DNA of 64,000 bases, taken from NCBI GenBank assembly GCA_016787755.1, contig JAEUUA010000023.1:174613-238612 (forward strand). The letters run 5' to 3'. The stretch is from Cyclobacteriaceae bacterium. GTDB lineage: Bacteria > Bacteroidota > Bacteroidia > Cytophagales > Cyclobacteriaceae. The notes beneath the pieces are model-generated. The model did no database searches. It had not been told where the DNA came from and saw nothing but the letters and a program-made list of their open reading frames with translations. Shown in pieces: positions 43,527 through 53,006 of this stretch. How positions within the stretch are numbered: position 1 is the stretch's first letter; each line of letters opens with the position of its first letter. The translations under genes were made by a program, and so were the position numbers.

Positions 43527-45529
43527 TCGTTAATTAAGAAATCCATCATGATCGTTGTTCCTACATTTTTTTCTGAGTCAATGCTCATTTTACCATTTAA
43601 ATAATTAACCCTGCTTTGAATGGTGGCAATCCCTGAGTGATTTTGATCATCAGTTTCCATAGTATTAAATCCTTGTCCATTGTCCTCCACAATTACACTT
43701 AGGCGTTCGCTTTCACGGATAAACTGAATAATAACTTCTGTTGCCTGAGCATGCTTAATAACATTATTTAATAACTCCTGAATAATTCGAAACAGCATGA
43801 TTTCGGTAGTTGCATTTAGTCGTTTATTCATTCCGTGCACTTCCAACGATACGGTCATCAATTTTCCTGCACTTATGTTATCGCACAAATCTTTTACAGC
43901 ATTAACTAACCCCAGTTTCATTAACACTTCAGGCATCATGTTATGGGCTATCCGTCTTACTTCTATGGAAGCTGTGTCTACAATGGAATAACTCTTTTGA
44001 AAAAGATCATTTTCCTTTAGCATGGGCGTTTCGTGTTGAAGCGTACTGAAATACATTTTTACAGTTGAGAACAATCCCCCCAAGCCATCATGTAAATCTT
44101 TGGCGATACGGGTTCGTTCTGCTTCCTGACCATTGATCATACTTTGCAACGACACTACCTGTTGCTGTCGTTCCAAAAACTTAATCTGCTCCTGCTGATA
44201 CTTTCTGTCTTGCTCTGCCAAAAGATTTTTCTGTCTTGAGTTTCGATAAAATAACCCAAGAATGATCAATGCAGCAGACGCCCCCATTCCCCCGGCAATC
44301 AAAAATCTGTTTCGTCTCATTACTTCCAATTCATTTTGCGCGTTGGTAATTGTAAGCGCAGCGATCTCTCGTTCCTTCTGTTGGTTTTGGTATTTAGATT
44401 CTAATGAAAGAGTGATTCTATGCATTTCTTCATTCAATGCGCTATCCGCATAGATTTTATTTAGCTCAGCATAGCTTAACGCTGCTTTATAATCCTCTTG
44501 GCGGGATGCATTTTTTTTCAAAACATCATAAGTATCTGCCACGACCTGATACAATTTTAATTCTCTGCCAATAGCATTGGCTTCCAAGGCATATTGCTCA
44601 GCTTCATCGTAGTTTTTGGTCTTTAAGTAAAGGTCGGCAACGTTATTGGCAGCCTCACTTTGTAGAAGTCGATTCCCAATGCTTTTATTTAATTGATAAG
44701 ATTTTAAGTAGGCTTTATTTGCTCTTGAGAAATCTTGAATAGTTTGATAATAGAATCCTTCATTGTTAGCCACCATAGCCGATAGAATAACATTATTGAT
44801 TGATTGATTAATGGCAATGGCTGAATCCAAATGTTTTTTACTGGTTGAAATATCCTTCTGTTTGATATACGCATCAAAAGCATTAAGGTGTAACATCACG
44901 CGATAGCGATTCTCATGCGGATAGCCCTTTATCAACAAAGCCTTCTTGGCATATTCAATCGCTTTAACAAATTGCTTTTGACTCAAAAAATTATACGAAA
45001 TACTGCTATAAGTTTGAGGCAACATATTTTTGATTGCAGGCGATTCCGAAGCATCTATAAGATGTACCGCTTTGAGTAAATACTCAATAGAAGTTGTGTA
45101 ATCGGATTGATAGTTGTACACGTAGGCAAACGAATTATAGCAACCTACTTCCAGCAGCGTATCCTGACTTGCATGCGCATGTGTCAATGCTTTCTTTAAA
45201 AAAGATGCCGCACTGTCGTAATTACTTAAATTAGTATAAGACATGCCAATCCGGTGATACATCTGGCCTAAGCTTTTTCCATTGCCTATAATCTGAGCAA
45301 GTGGCAATGCATGACTTGCATATTTTAATGCAGAATCGTAAAAACCCCGATCAAAAAAGTACCGGTACATTTGTATATACGCATGTAAAGAATTGCTATC
45401 CGGTTTAGGATTGTTGGCTAAGTGAACCAGGCTATCCAGATAGTGTTTTGAAATTGGCTGTGCGGATATCTGCATGCCGGATAGACAAATCAACCATAGT
45501 AATAAAACGCTCCCTATGCACAATTTCAT
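43523..45529 (-). CDS. TPR-containing membrane histidine kinase (HisKA_3 type)
   Basis: The 668-residue protein has a signal peptide (to about 24), a periplasmic region of tandem TPR repeats (about 50-370, for example YDSALKYASHALPLAQ, YDSAASFLKKALTHAH and YDEAEQYALEANAIG), a coiled stretch, one membrane helix (about 405-424, FLIAGGMGASAALIILGLFY), the HisKA_3 phosphoacceptor region with ERTRIAKDLHDGLGGLFSTV (about residue 475) and a HATPase_c domain with ELLNNVIKHAQATE and VEDNGQGFN. It signals to the overlapping LuxR-type regulator. The external signal is unknown. Confidence 0.92.
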   Translation of the reverse strand: MKLCIGSVLLLWLICLSGMQISAQPISKHYLDSLVHLANNPKPDSNSLHAYIQMYRYFFDRGFYDSALKYASHALPLAQIIGNGKSLGQMYHRIGMSYTNLSNYDSAASFLKKALTHAHASQDTLLEVGCYNSFAYVYNYQSDYTTSIEYLLKAVHLIDASESPAIKNMLPQTYSSISYNFLSQKQFVKAIEYAKKALLIKGYPHENRYRVMLHLNAFDAYIKQKDISTSKKHLDSAIAINQSINNVILSAMVANNEGFYYQTIQDFSRANKAYLKSYQLNKSIGNRLLQSEAANNVADLYLKTKNYDEAEQYALEANAIGRELKLYQVVADTYDVLKKNASRQEDYKAALSYAELNKIYADSALNEEMHRITLSLESKYQNQQKEREIAALTITNAQNELEVMRRNRFLIAGGMGASAALIILGLFYRNSRQKNLLAEQDRKYQQEQIKFLERQQQVVSLQSMINGQEAERTRIAKDLHDGLGGLFSTVKMYFSTLQHETPMLKENDLFQKSYSIVDTASIEVRRIAHNMMPEVLMKLGLVNAVKDLCDNISAGKLMTVSLEVHGMNKRLNATTEIMLFRIIQELLNNVIKHAQATEVIIQFIRESERLSVIVEDNGQGFNTMETDDQNHSGIATIQSRVNYLNGKMSIDSEKNVGTTIMMDFLINE

Positions 45530-45564
45530 CGTCCTAATTTACGGTATTGATGAGTCTCACCTTC

Positions 45565-45580
45565 TACCTGATTTCAGGTA
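45565..45580. promoter_or_regulatory. 16-bp palindrome between the kinase gene and the beta-helix gene
   Basis: TACCTGA (45565-45571), TT, TCAGGTA (45574-45580) is a perfect dyad. The half-site TCAGGTA recurs at 45608-45614, 34 bases on. It lies in the divergent promoter region and could be an operator for the response regulator (inference). Confidence 0.45.
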
Positions 45581-45614
45581 TATTTTATCTTATTCAATTC
45601 ATGGAATTCAGGTA

Positions 45615-45645
45615 TTGAGCGGGTATGTGGTTACAACTATTTTTA
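45615..45645 (+). promoter_or_regulatory. weak candidate promoter of the beta-helix protein gene
   Basis: TTG (45615-45617), 20 bases, then TATTTTTA (45638-45645), which differs from TAnnTTTG in the last base. The half-site TCAGGTA ends next to the TTG. Confidence 0.3.
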
Positions 45646-45677
45646 TACAGTAATCTATTTACCTTAAACAGCTTAGT

Positions 45678-46802
45678 ATGAAAAAGATCGTCTTATTTTT
45701 TACCGCCCTCCTAGCAAGCCTTGGTGCTTTTTCTACCGTACGCACGGTAAGCAGCAATCCGGCCACGCTTGGTCAGTTTAGCACCATTCAGGAAGCGATA
45801 GACGCGAGTGCCAATAGCGATACGGTATATGTATATGGCAGCCCCAATACCTATGATGCTTTTACTATTGCCGATAAAAAAATTACAGTAATAGGACCCG
45901 GCTGGGCACCGGATAAAAATTTGCCGCTACAAGCAATTGTTAATGGCGCCATTATCCGCAACTCTCCGGCTGGTGGAAGTCCTGACGGTTCAGAACTACA
46001 TGGGCTTGTGTTTACTTCAACCGTAAGAGTATCCACGCTTGCTGTTGGCGGAGATTTACCCATAAATAATATTAGGTTAGTTCGCTGTCAATTCAACGGC
46101 AGCGTCAATTGGGATCTCGCTTCCTCAGGATTTCTTATTGAAGGATGTATATTTTATAATTCCTTAAATTTTTCAGGAGGTGCTACGTATCAAAATTTTC
46201 TCTTCCAGAACAATATGTTCTTTTTTAGCGCCTGTTGCATAAGTTTTCAAATCAATGGACTTACAAACAGTGTGAACGTGCGGTTTGATCATAACCTTTT
46301 TTATAGCAGCAATAATAATGGAGGTGGAACTATTTCTCTATTTGTTACCAATTGCAGATTTCTAACATTTTCCAATAATATTTTTAATCAGGTTAATGCC
46401 GGTCTCAATGTTAGCTTAAGTACTTTCAATAATAACATCACCAATAACATTTCACTAAACTCAGCCAATGCGACATCTAACGCAACCCCCTGGTTGGTTA
46501 ACAGCAATGTGGACGGGGGAGGCAATGTGGCTAATCAAAGTCCACTGATGGTAGATCAAACTGCTATTAATGGTAACAATAATTCGCCCTTATTAAATTT
46601 TACGATTGCCACTGGGCCTGCTAATAATTCCGGGAGTGACGGAAAAGATATGGGTCTTTTATTTGATGCAACCGGTAGTTTAAACTGGGGGAACAGCCGC
46701 AACAGTCGCTTGCCACGAATCTTCAGCATGAACATTACAACCCCTACGGTAACACCGGGTGGCAATTTAAGCGTGACGGTTGACGCGCGGAAAAGTAATT
46801 AG
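45678..46802 (+). CDS. secreted right-handed beta-helix protein
   Basis: The 374-residue protein has a signal peptide (MKKIVLFFTALLASLGAFST) and an opening typical of parallel beta-helix proteins (GQFSTIQEAIDASANSDTVY, then VTVIGPGW-like KKITVIGPGW). Asn-rich coils follow (FLFQNNMFFFSACC, VRFDHNLFYSSNNNGGG, LTFSNNIFNQVNAGLN). The end (TVTPGGNLSVTVDARKSN) has no T9SS sorting domain. The role is probably surface or polysaccharide binding; no lyase catalytic residues could be assigned. Next to, and upstream of, the T9SS adhesin gene. Confidence 0.75.
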   Translation: MKKIVLFFTALLASLGAFSTVRTVSSNPATLGQFSTIQEAIDASANSDTVYVYGSPNTYDAFTIADKKITVIGPGWAPDKNLPLQAIVNGAIIRNSPAGGSPDGSELHGLVFTSTVRVSTLAVGGDLPINNIRLVRCQFNGSVNWDLASSGFLIEGCIFYNSLNFSGGATYQNFLFQNNMFFFSACCISFQINGLTNSVNVRFDHNLFYSSNNNGGGTISLFVTNCRFLTFSNNIFNQVNAGLNVSLSTFNNNITNNISLNSANATSNATPWLVNSNVDGGGNVANQSPLMVDQTAINGNNNSPLLNFTIATGPANNSGSDGKDMGLLFDATGSLNWGNSRNSRLPRIFSMNITTPTVTPGGNLSVTVDARKSN

Positions 46803-46831
46803 TATTAGTCTGAAGCAATTATCTATAAAAA

Positions 46832-46866
46832 GTTGGCAGTTGACAGTAAGCAGTTGGCAAGTGCAG
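46832..46866. repeat. GCAGT-type filler repeat upstream of the adhesin gene
   Basis: Degenerate tandem copies of TTGGCAGTTGACAGTAAGCAG-like units. An inverted member of the same family (46945-46972) lies inside the next gene and encodes its signal peptide core. Confidence 0.5.
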
Positions 46867-46924
46867 CAATCATCGAAATAAGATAATCATTGAAATGATT
46901 TTAAAAAGGATAGGCATAATCAAC

Positions 46925-49663
46925 ATGTTCAGTGAGCAAACTATTGCTTACTGGCTTCTGCTTACTGCTTACTTTTTAATTCCTTCCTCCTTAACTGCTC
47001 AAACTATACTAAAAGCCGAGTATTTCTTTGACACCGATCCCGGAAACGGAAATGGTACACCGATCACATTTACACCTACTGGTGGTACGGTTGTTTTTAC
47101 TACAAGCATTCCTACTACCTCCTTATCAACCGGGTTTCATCAGTTGGCAATTCGGGTTAAAGAAACGGGTGGTTTGTGGAGTGAGTTTGAACATCGTGGG
47201 TTTTACTTAACAAGTTCAACAGCCGATGCCGCAAACATTGTGGCGGCTGAATATTTTTTCGATGTTGATCCCGGACAAGGAGCTGGAATCTCCATCCCCG
47301 TAACGGCCGGTGCCACAACCAATTTCGTAGCGAGCATTCCAACATCCAGTCTTACTTCAGGCTTTCACTTTCTGGCTATTCGCACAAAAGGTCAGGATGG
47401 CCGATGGAGTTTGTTTGAAGGTCGCGGATTTTATATCACCGCGTCAACTTCAAACGTACCTAACCTCACAGCTGCCGAATATTTTTTTGATACCGACCCC
47501 GGGCAAGGAAATGGGACTTCAATTCCCATTACCCCCGGAGCCACAGCAAATTTTATCGCCAGCGTTCCCACGGCAAGTCTTGCCCCCGGCTTTCACTTTG
47601 TAGCCATCCGCACCAAAGGGCCTGATGGCAAATGGGGCATTTTTGAAAGCCGTGGATTTTATATTACCTCCTCCACAACTGATGCCCCTAACATAACGAA
47701 GGCCGAATACTTTTTTGATACAGACCCCGGGCAAGGAAATGGAACTCCAATTTCGATTACCCCCGGAGCAACTTCAAACTTTACAATAAGTTTGCCTTCA
47801 GCAGGACTAACACCAGGATTTCATTTTCTTGCCATTCGCACGAAAGGCGCTGATGGCCAATGGGGAATTTTTGAAAGTCGGGGATTTTATTTTTCGCCTA
47901 TCGCCAGTGCTGCAAGTGATATCGTGGCTGCTGAATACTATATTGATGGCGTTGATCCCGGAGAAGGAAACGGAAGCCCGTTAACCGTGCTTACACCGGG
48001 CCCAACCATCAATCAAAATTTTGACATTACGATCAATGGCGTTCCATCAGGAGCGCGAACGTTGAACATTCGGGCAAAAGATAGCAAGGGCATCTGGAGT
48101 CAGATTGCTACTCAGCCTTTTAATGTGCTGGCATGCACACCACCATCCCTACCAACAGCAACCGGAAATTCCCGTTGCAATAGTGGCACTGTAGTACTGA
48201 ATGCAACGAGTGGTGCCACAGGGTCTCAAGTATATCGTTGGTATGCCGATGCAAATAGCACCGCACCTCTGTTTACAGGTGCATCGTTTACAACACCCTC
48301 GCTTAGCGCATCCACCGATTTCTTTGTAAGTGTATTTGATCCGGGTACGCTTTGTGAAAGCAACCGGGTTGCTGTTACGGCAGGAATAATAACTACAACT
48401 CCACCGGTATTAAATATTACGGGAAGTGTTACCATCTGCGAAGGCAACTCAATCACGTTAAGTGCGCCTGTTGGTTTTGTAACGTACACATGGTCGAATG
48501 GCGAAGCAACCCGCGAAATTTCAGTAAAGACTGCCGGAGATTATACGGTGGTTGTTGGCAATGCAACATGCCAAAGTAATCCGTCCGCACCAGCCACCAT
48601 AGTTGTTTCGACAAAACCTGCTAAACCAATCGTTACCCCCAGCGGCACTACTACCTTATGCGATGGCGCAACGGTAACGCTCACGGCACCTGCCGGATTT
48701 TCTTACACATGGTCCACGGGAGCAACCACGCAAGCTATTGTAGTAAGTGCAACGGGCAGTTATTCAGTAGTGGTAGCCAATGCCAGTAATTGTGCGAGCG
48801 CTCCGTCTGATGCCATTCAGGTTATTGCAACAACAACGCCCACTAAACCTGTAATTGAAGTTTTTGGAAGCACCGCTTTATGTGGTATTAATACGGTGGG
48901 GCTTTTGGCGCCATCCGGATTTTCGATTTATCAATGGTCGAATGGACAAACCACACAAGGAATTACTGTATCGGCTGCAGGTACCTATTCTGTTATTGTA
49001 GGAAATGCCGTTAGCTGTTTGTCGTTACCATCAACGGGTACAGTTGTTACTGCAACCGGTCAACCCTGCAGTACTTCAGGGGGCACCAATGCACCCCCTG
49101 TAATTGACACTAAACCATTTGCTGCAACCATTGAAGGAAAACTTGTGGCTGATCTTACTCTACGCATAAGCGATCCCGATAATAACATCAACTTCTCTTC
49201 TCTGCGCGTTATTAACAATATAACCTCCCGAGGAGTTTTCGCTACCATCTCATCCTCTTTTGAATTGGAGGTTGATTATGCCAACGTTCCTTTCACGGGT
49301 GTGGACCGCATTACACTTGAAGTGTGCGATCTTGCCGGAGCTTGTGCGCAACAAGTAATCGATATTGAGGTAGTGGGTGAAGTAGAAGTATTTAACGGCA
49401 TTACTCCGGATGGCGATGGACTTAATGATTTTCTTTTGATTAAGTACCTCGATGTGGTAGAAGGTGCAGCAAAAAATAAAGTCACCATTCTAAATCGCTG
49501 GGGCGATGCCGTTTTTGAAATGGATGATTACGATAATCTGAGCCGCGTATTTACTGGGCAAACTAATTCCGGCAGTGACCTTCCTTCAGGCACTTATTTC
49601 TATAAAATTGATTTTCTGCAAAGCAAATCATCCATTAATGGTTTCATTACTTTAAAACGCTGA
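46925..49663 (+). CDS. large secreted adhesin with T9SS type B sorting domain
   Basis: From ATG 46925 the protein has 912 residues (922 from the ATG at 46895). After the signal peptide (IAYWLLLTAYFLIPSSLTAQ core) come five repeats of about 77 residues (to about residue 395), each with AEYFFDTDPGQGNGT-like start and GFHFLAIRTKG end. Then come three or four Ig/PKD-like repeats (WSNG/WSTGATTQ, then GTYSVIVGNA motifs; about 410-720). The C-terminus is a gliding-motility-associated type B sorting domain: ITPDGDGLNDF, then ILNRWGDAVFE and LPSGTYFYKIDF. Probably exported by type IX secretion to the cell surface. A PorP/SprF gene follows after 2 bases. Confidence 0.85.
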   Translation: MFSEQTIAYWLLLTAYFLIPSSLTAQTILKAEYFFDTDPGNGNGTPITFTPTGGTVVFTTSIPTTSLSTGFHQLAIRVKETGGLWSEFEHRGFYLTSSTADAANIVAAEYFFDVDPGQGAGISIPVTAGATTNFVASIPTSSLTSGFHFLAIRTKGQDGRWSLFEGRGFYITASTSNVPNLTAAEYFFDTDPGQGNGTSIPITPGATANFIASVPTASLAPGFHFVAIRTKGPDGKWGIFESRGFYITSSTTDAPNITKAEYFFDTDPGQGNGTPISITPGATSNFTISLPSAGLTPGFHFLAIRTKGADGQWGIFESRGFYFSPIASAASDIVAAEYYIDGVDPGEGNGSPLTVLTPGPTINQNFDITINGVPSGARTLNIRAKDSKGIWSQIATQPFNVLACTPPSLPTATGNSRCNSGTVVLNATSGATGSQVYRWYADANSTAPLFTGASFTTPSLSASTDFFVSVFDPGTLCESNRVAVTAGIITTTPPVLNITGSVTICEGNSITLSAPVGFVTYTWSNGEATREISVKTAGDYTVVVGNATCQSNPSAPATIVVSTKPAKPIVTPSGTTTLCDGATVTLTAPAGFSYTWSTGATTQAIVVSATGSYSVVVANASNCASAPSDAIQVIATTTPTKPVIEVFGSTALCGINTVGLLAPSGFSIYQWSNGQTTQGITVSAAGTYSVIVGNAVSCLSLPSTGTVVTATGQPCSTSGGTNAPPVIDTKPFAATIEGKLVADLTLRISDPDNNINFSSLRVINNITSRGVFATISSSFELEVDYANVPFTGVDRITLEVCDLAGACAQQVIDIEVVGEVEVFNGITPDGDGLNDFLLIKYLDVVEGAAKNKVTILNRWGDAVFEMDDYDNLSRVFTGQTNSGSDLPSGTYFYKIDFLQSKSSINGFITLKR
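46945..46972. repeat. inverted GCAGT-type repeat inside the adhesin signal peptide
   Basis: The reverse complement reads as GTAAGCAGTAAGCAG followed by AAGCCAGTAAGCA, the same repeat type as 46832-46866. On the + strand it encodes the IAYWLLLTAY hydrophobic core of the signal peptide. Confidence 0.5.
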
Positions 49664-49665
49664 CC

Positions 49666-50568
49666 ATGAAAAAACTACTGATCCTATTCGTTTTTTTCTG
49701 TAGCGTTGTTGCAATGGCTCAGCAAGATCCTCTGTACTCGCAATACATAAACAATTTACTACTCATTAATCCTGCATACTCAGGTAACACGACCGACTTA
49801 AATCTATCGGCTATGTACCGCAAACAATGGGTGGGCTTTGAAGGAAGCCCCGCCACCTTTAATGCAAACGGGCACATCGCATTGTCAAATAACCGCATGG
49901 GAGCAGGACTCATTGTACTTCAGGATAAAATTGGAAGTGATAAAACTTCTGAGGTTACTTTTACCTATGGATATCATTTGCCGTTGAACAATGAAATCAC
50001 TTTGTCTTTTGGCTTACAGGGCGGTGCCATTAATTACTACAGCGATTACTCTGATTTAAAAATCAATCCTGCCGACACTAAATTCAACAATCAAAGTGTT
50101 TGGAAGCCAAACCTCGGCACCGGGTTCTTTCTTAAAAGTGAAAAATTTTTAGTGAGTTTTTCGGTGCCTAAATTGCTGAAAGCGAATTCAACCGTTGATC
50201 AATTAACCACAAGTCTATACAATCAGCATGCGTATGCATTAGGTGCCTATGTATTTCAACTATCCTATCGCATAAAATTAAAACCTTGGGTTTTAGCACG
50301 CATGGTGAGTGGTGTTCCGGCTTCTTTCGATTATGGTGCATCTATTAAAGTGGATGACAGTTATTCACTTGGATTTTTTACCCGAAACTTTGAAACCTAT
50401 GGCACCTTTGCGCAAATAAATCTGGGGGATCATTTACGCTTTGCTTATGTCTTTGAATTACCTACCAAAAATTCAGTAGGCTCACAATTTAACACGCATG
50501 AACTTACTATGGGTGTTCGGCTAAGTACCCTAAATTTTCATGATCTGGAAAAGATTCGAAATTTCTGA
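49666..50568 (+). CDS. PorP/SprF family type IX secretion membrane protein
   Basis: The 300-residue outer-membrane protein has a signal peptide (MKKLLILFVFFCSVVAMAQQ), then the family opening DPLYSQYINNLLLINPAYSG and MYRKQWVGFEGSP. Barrel strands end FELPTKNSVGSQFNTHELTM. PorP/SprF proteins are encoded next to type B sorted adhesins and help place them on the surface. It starts 2 bases after the adhesin stop, so the two are a functional pair. Confidence 0.93.
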   Translation: MKKLLILFVFFCSVVAMAQQDPLYSQYINNLLLINPAYSGNTTDLNLSAMYRKQWVGFEGSPATFNANGHIALSNNRMGAGLIVLQDKIGSDKTSEVTFTYGYHLPLNNEITLSFGLQGGAINYYSDYSDLKINPADTKFNNQSVWKPNLGTGFFLKSEKFLVSFSVPKLLKANSTVDQLTTSLYNQHAYALGAYVFQLSYRIKLKPWVLARMVSGVPASFDYGASIKVDDSYSLGFFTRNFETYGTFAQINLGDHLRFAYVFELPTKNSVGSQFNTHELTMGVRLSTLNFHDLEKIRNF

Positions 50569-50723
50569 GTATTCGAATGCCATGAACGAATAATAGATTG
50601 ACTGTCTTCATTTAAAAACAAGAATGATACGAATGAATATTTGCGCATTCGTAGCCATTTTTTCATTTCCTTTTTATTTTCAATCATTTATTGCTAAATA
50701 GACTTCATTAAACTCAATTGTCT

Positions 50724-52370
50724 ATGGATACAAGCACGCCTTTGCAACAATTTCTAAAGTGGGAAAAAGAAATTCCTTCAGAAATAATTTTCCGTCAGCC
50801 CTTTGCCGGTGAATGGCGATTATGGACGTATCGGCAAGCAGGCGAAGAGATTCGTAAAATAGCGGCTGGCCTTAAAAGTTTAAACTTTCCTCCGCGCAGC
50901 AACATTGCTATCCTCTCAAAAAATTGTGCGCATTGGATCATGGCTGATTTAGCCATCATGATGGCAGGACACATTTCGGTTCCTCTCTATGCCACGTTAA
51001 CAGCCCCCTCCATAAAACAAATTTTAGATCACAGCGAATCTAAAGCGATTATTGTCGGTAAACTTGATACCTATAAAGAGCAGCAAGAAGGAATACCAGC
51101 GGGTATTATACGCATTAGTATTGAATTATATGGAATAGAGGAATCGCACTCGTGGGAGAAGATGTTGAATTCTGAAAGTCCCATTCCTGAAATTGCTACA
51201 TGGGATCGGGATGAACTTCTCACCATCATGTACACCTCGGGCACCACCGGAAAACCAAAAGGCGTCATGCACTCAGGGGGAAATTTTGATGCGATTGTGC
51301 AAACAGGAATTATAGATTTAACGCTGCCTCTTAAACCACGCTTATTTTCTTATTTGCCCATGAGTCACATTGCCGAGCGTGCCGGCATCGAGATGATTGG
51401 ATTATACCGCGGAGCCACCTTTTCTTTTGCTGAATCAACTGAAACATTCCCAAAGAATGTAATGGATACACAACCCAATTTGTTTTTCGCAGTTCCGCGC
51501 ATCTGGGCCAAGTTTCGCGAGAAGATCTCGGAAAAACTTCCGCCTAAAAAACTAAACAGGTTATTATCTATTCCTATCATTAATAACATAGTGCGCAAAA
51601 GCATAAAGAAAAAATTAGGGCTTGCCGAAGCAACGCATATCTATTCAGGAGCCGCTCCCATCTCAGTAGATTTATTAGAATGGTTCGATAAACTGGGAAT
51701 CACCATTTACCAGGCGATTGGAATGACCGAAGATTGTATTTGCTCCCACTTTAACCGCAAGGGCGCCAATCGATTTGGAACCGTAGGGAAACCCCTTACG
51801 GGAGTTCAGGTTAAAATTGCGGACGATGGTGAATTCCGGTTAAAGTGCGCGGGTATGATGAAGGGATATTATAAAGAACCTGAATTGAGTGCCTCCTCGT
51901 TTGATGAAGAAGGCTATTTTAAAACAGGTGATAAGGGTGAATATAGCAGCGATGGTTATCTGTCTATTACAGGTCGCATAAAGGATCAATTTAAAACAGA
52001 TAAAGGAAAATATGTTTCTCCTGCACCCATAGAAATGGCCTTGCTAGCCAATCAGGATATAGAGCAAGCGTGTGTGGTGGGCATGGGCATTCCGCAACCT
52101 ATCGCACTTGTTGTTTTGTCTGCCAACGGCAAAGCAAAAACAAAAGAAGGTTTAATCAAGAGTATGTCAGCTTCTTTGGAAGAAGTAAATCCAGGTCTGG
52201 AATCCTATGAAAAATTAGAAAAGATGGTGGTGATGAAAGGTGACTGGACCGTGGAGAATGGCTTGATTACACCTACCTTAAAAGTTAAACGCAACGAAGT
52301 AGAGAAAATTCACTTACCAAAATATCCTGACTGGTATCATGCTCAGCAGGGGGTTGTTGTATGGGAATGA
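50724..52370 (+). CDS. long-chain fatty-acid--CoA ligase-like AMP-binding enzyme
   Basis: Activates a carboxylic acid as acyl-AMP and then acyl-CoA. From ATG 50724 (MDTSTPLQQFLKWEKEIPSE) the protein has 548 residues. It carries the AMP-binding P-loop IMYTSGTTGKPKGVMHSGG (about residue 175), YLPMSHIAERAG, the IYQAIGMTEDC core motif, and DGYLSITGRIKDQFKTDKGK (hinge and C-terminal subdomain start). The substrate class is inferred from similarity in motif order to FadD/FAA-type enzymes. The TTG at 50718 is a less likely start. Confidence 0.88.
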   Translation: MDTSTPLQQFLKWEKEIPSEIIFRQPFAGEWRLWTYRQAGEEIRKIAAGLKSLNFPPRSNIAILSKNCAHWIMADLAIMMAGHISVPLYATLTAPSIKQILDHSESKAIIVGKLDTYKEQQEGIPAGIIRISIELYGIEESHSWEKMLNSESPIPEIATWDRDELLTIMYTSGTTGKPKGVMHSGGNFDAIVQTGIIDLTLPLKPRLFSYLPMSHIAERAGIEMIGLYRGATFSFAESTETFPKNVMDTQPNLFFAVPRIWAKFREKISEKLPPKKLNRLLSIPIINNIVRKSIKKKLGLAEATHIYSGAAPISVDLLEWFDKLGITIYQAIGMTEDCICSHFNRKGANRFGTVGKPLTGVQVKIADDGEFRLKCAGMMKGYYKEPELSASSFDEEGYFKTGDKGEYSSDGYLSITGRIKDQFKTDKGKYVSPAPIEMALLANQDIEQACVVGMGIPQPIALVVLSANGKAKTKEGLIKSMSASLEEVNPGLESYEKLEKMVVMKGDWTVENGLITPTLKVKRNEVEKIHLPKYPDWYHAQQGVVVWE

Positions 52371-52510
52371 TGTAAATCATTATTTGATATGAGCACACTC
52401 ATAGGCTCCCTTTAGCAGGTAGATATCTTTACAGAGGAAAGAAATACTCAATCGGGTGATAAACATTCCACTCGATTGAGCATTTCTTTCTATGCACAAC
52501 TGTAACCCAT

Positions 52511-52942
52511 ATGATTATGAAAAAGAGAGAGCCTGTTAGTTCAATTATGAGTAAGAATGTTCAAGTTGTGAACATCGATGATAAATTGGATCATGTTACG
52601 GAAGTGATCAGAAAGTATGGCATTCGGCATGTACCGGTTGTTAAGGATCAGCAACTGGTTGGGATCATTAGTAAAACCGATATTAATCGATTAACGTTTA
52701 GCAGTTTATTTACCGGCCAGGAAGGATCTGATGAAGCAGTTTTTGAGCTGCTCAACATTAGCCAGGTGATGTCGCACAAGCCAAGGGTGGTGCGGGCAGA
52801 CGAAAGTATTCGCGATATCGCTGAAATTTTAGCAGTGGAAGAATTTCATGCCCTTCCTGTTGTAGATCCTGCGGATGGTACTAAGCTGGTAGGAATAGTT
52901 ACCACCACAGATGTGATCAGGTATATGCTTGAACAATACTGA
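52511..52942 (+). CDS. CBS-pair domain protein
   Basis: The 143-residue protein consists of two CBS motifs: VSSIMSKNVQVVNIDDKLDH through GIRHVPVVKDQQLVGIISKT (about 8-62) and VMSHKPRVVRADESIRDIAE through FHALPVVDPADGTKLVGIVT (about 82-136). Free-standing CBS pairs bind adenine nucleotides and act as energy or ligand sensors; the partner here is unknown. ATG 52511 or 52517 are both possible. No terminator is seen upstream. An inverted repeat at 52954-52993 probably ends it. Confidence 0.88.
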   Translation: MIMKKREPVSSIMSKNVQVVNIDDKLDHVTEVIRKYGIRHVPVVKDQQLVGIISKTDINRLTFSSLFTGQEGSDEAVFELLNISQVMSHKPRVVRADESIRDIAEILAVEEFHALPVVDPADGTKLVGIVTTTDVIRYMLEQY

Positions 52943-52953
52943 TTAATTTGAAA

Positions 52954-52993
52954 ATGGACAGTTGATAATTTCATCAGATTATCAATTGCCCAT
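52954..52993. terminator. bidirectional hairpin between converging genes
   Basis: A 16-base arm starting ATGGACAG (52954-52969) pairs with its partner ending GCCCAT (52978-52993), with one mismatch and one G-T pair, around an 8-base loop. It lies between the CBS gene and the converging dienelactone hydrolase gene. Confidence 0.55.
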
Positions 52994-53006
52994 TATCATC
53001 TTTCAA

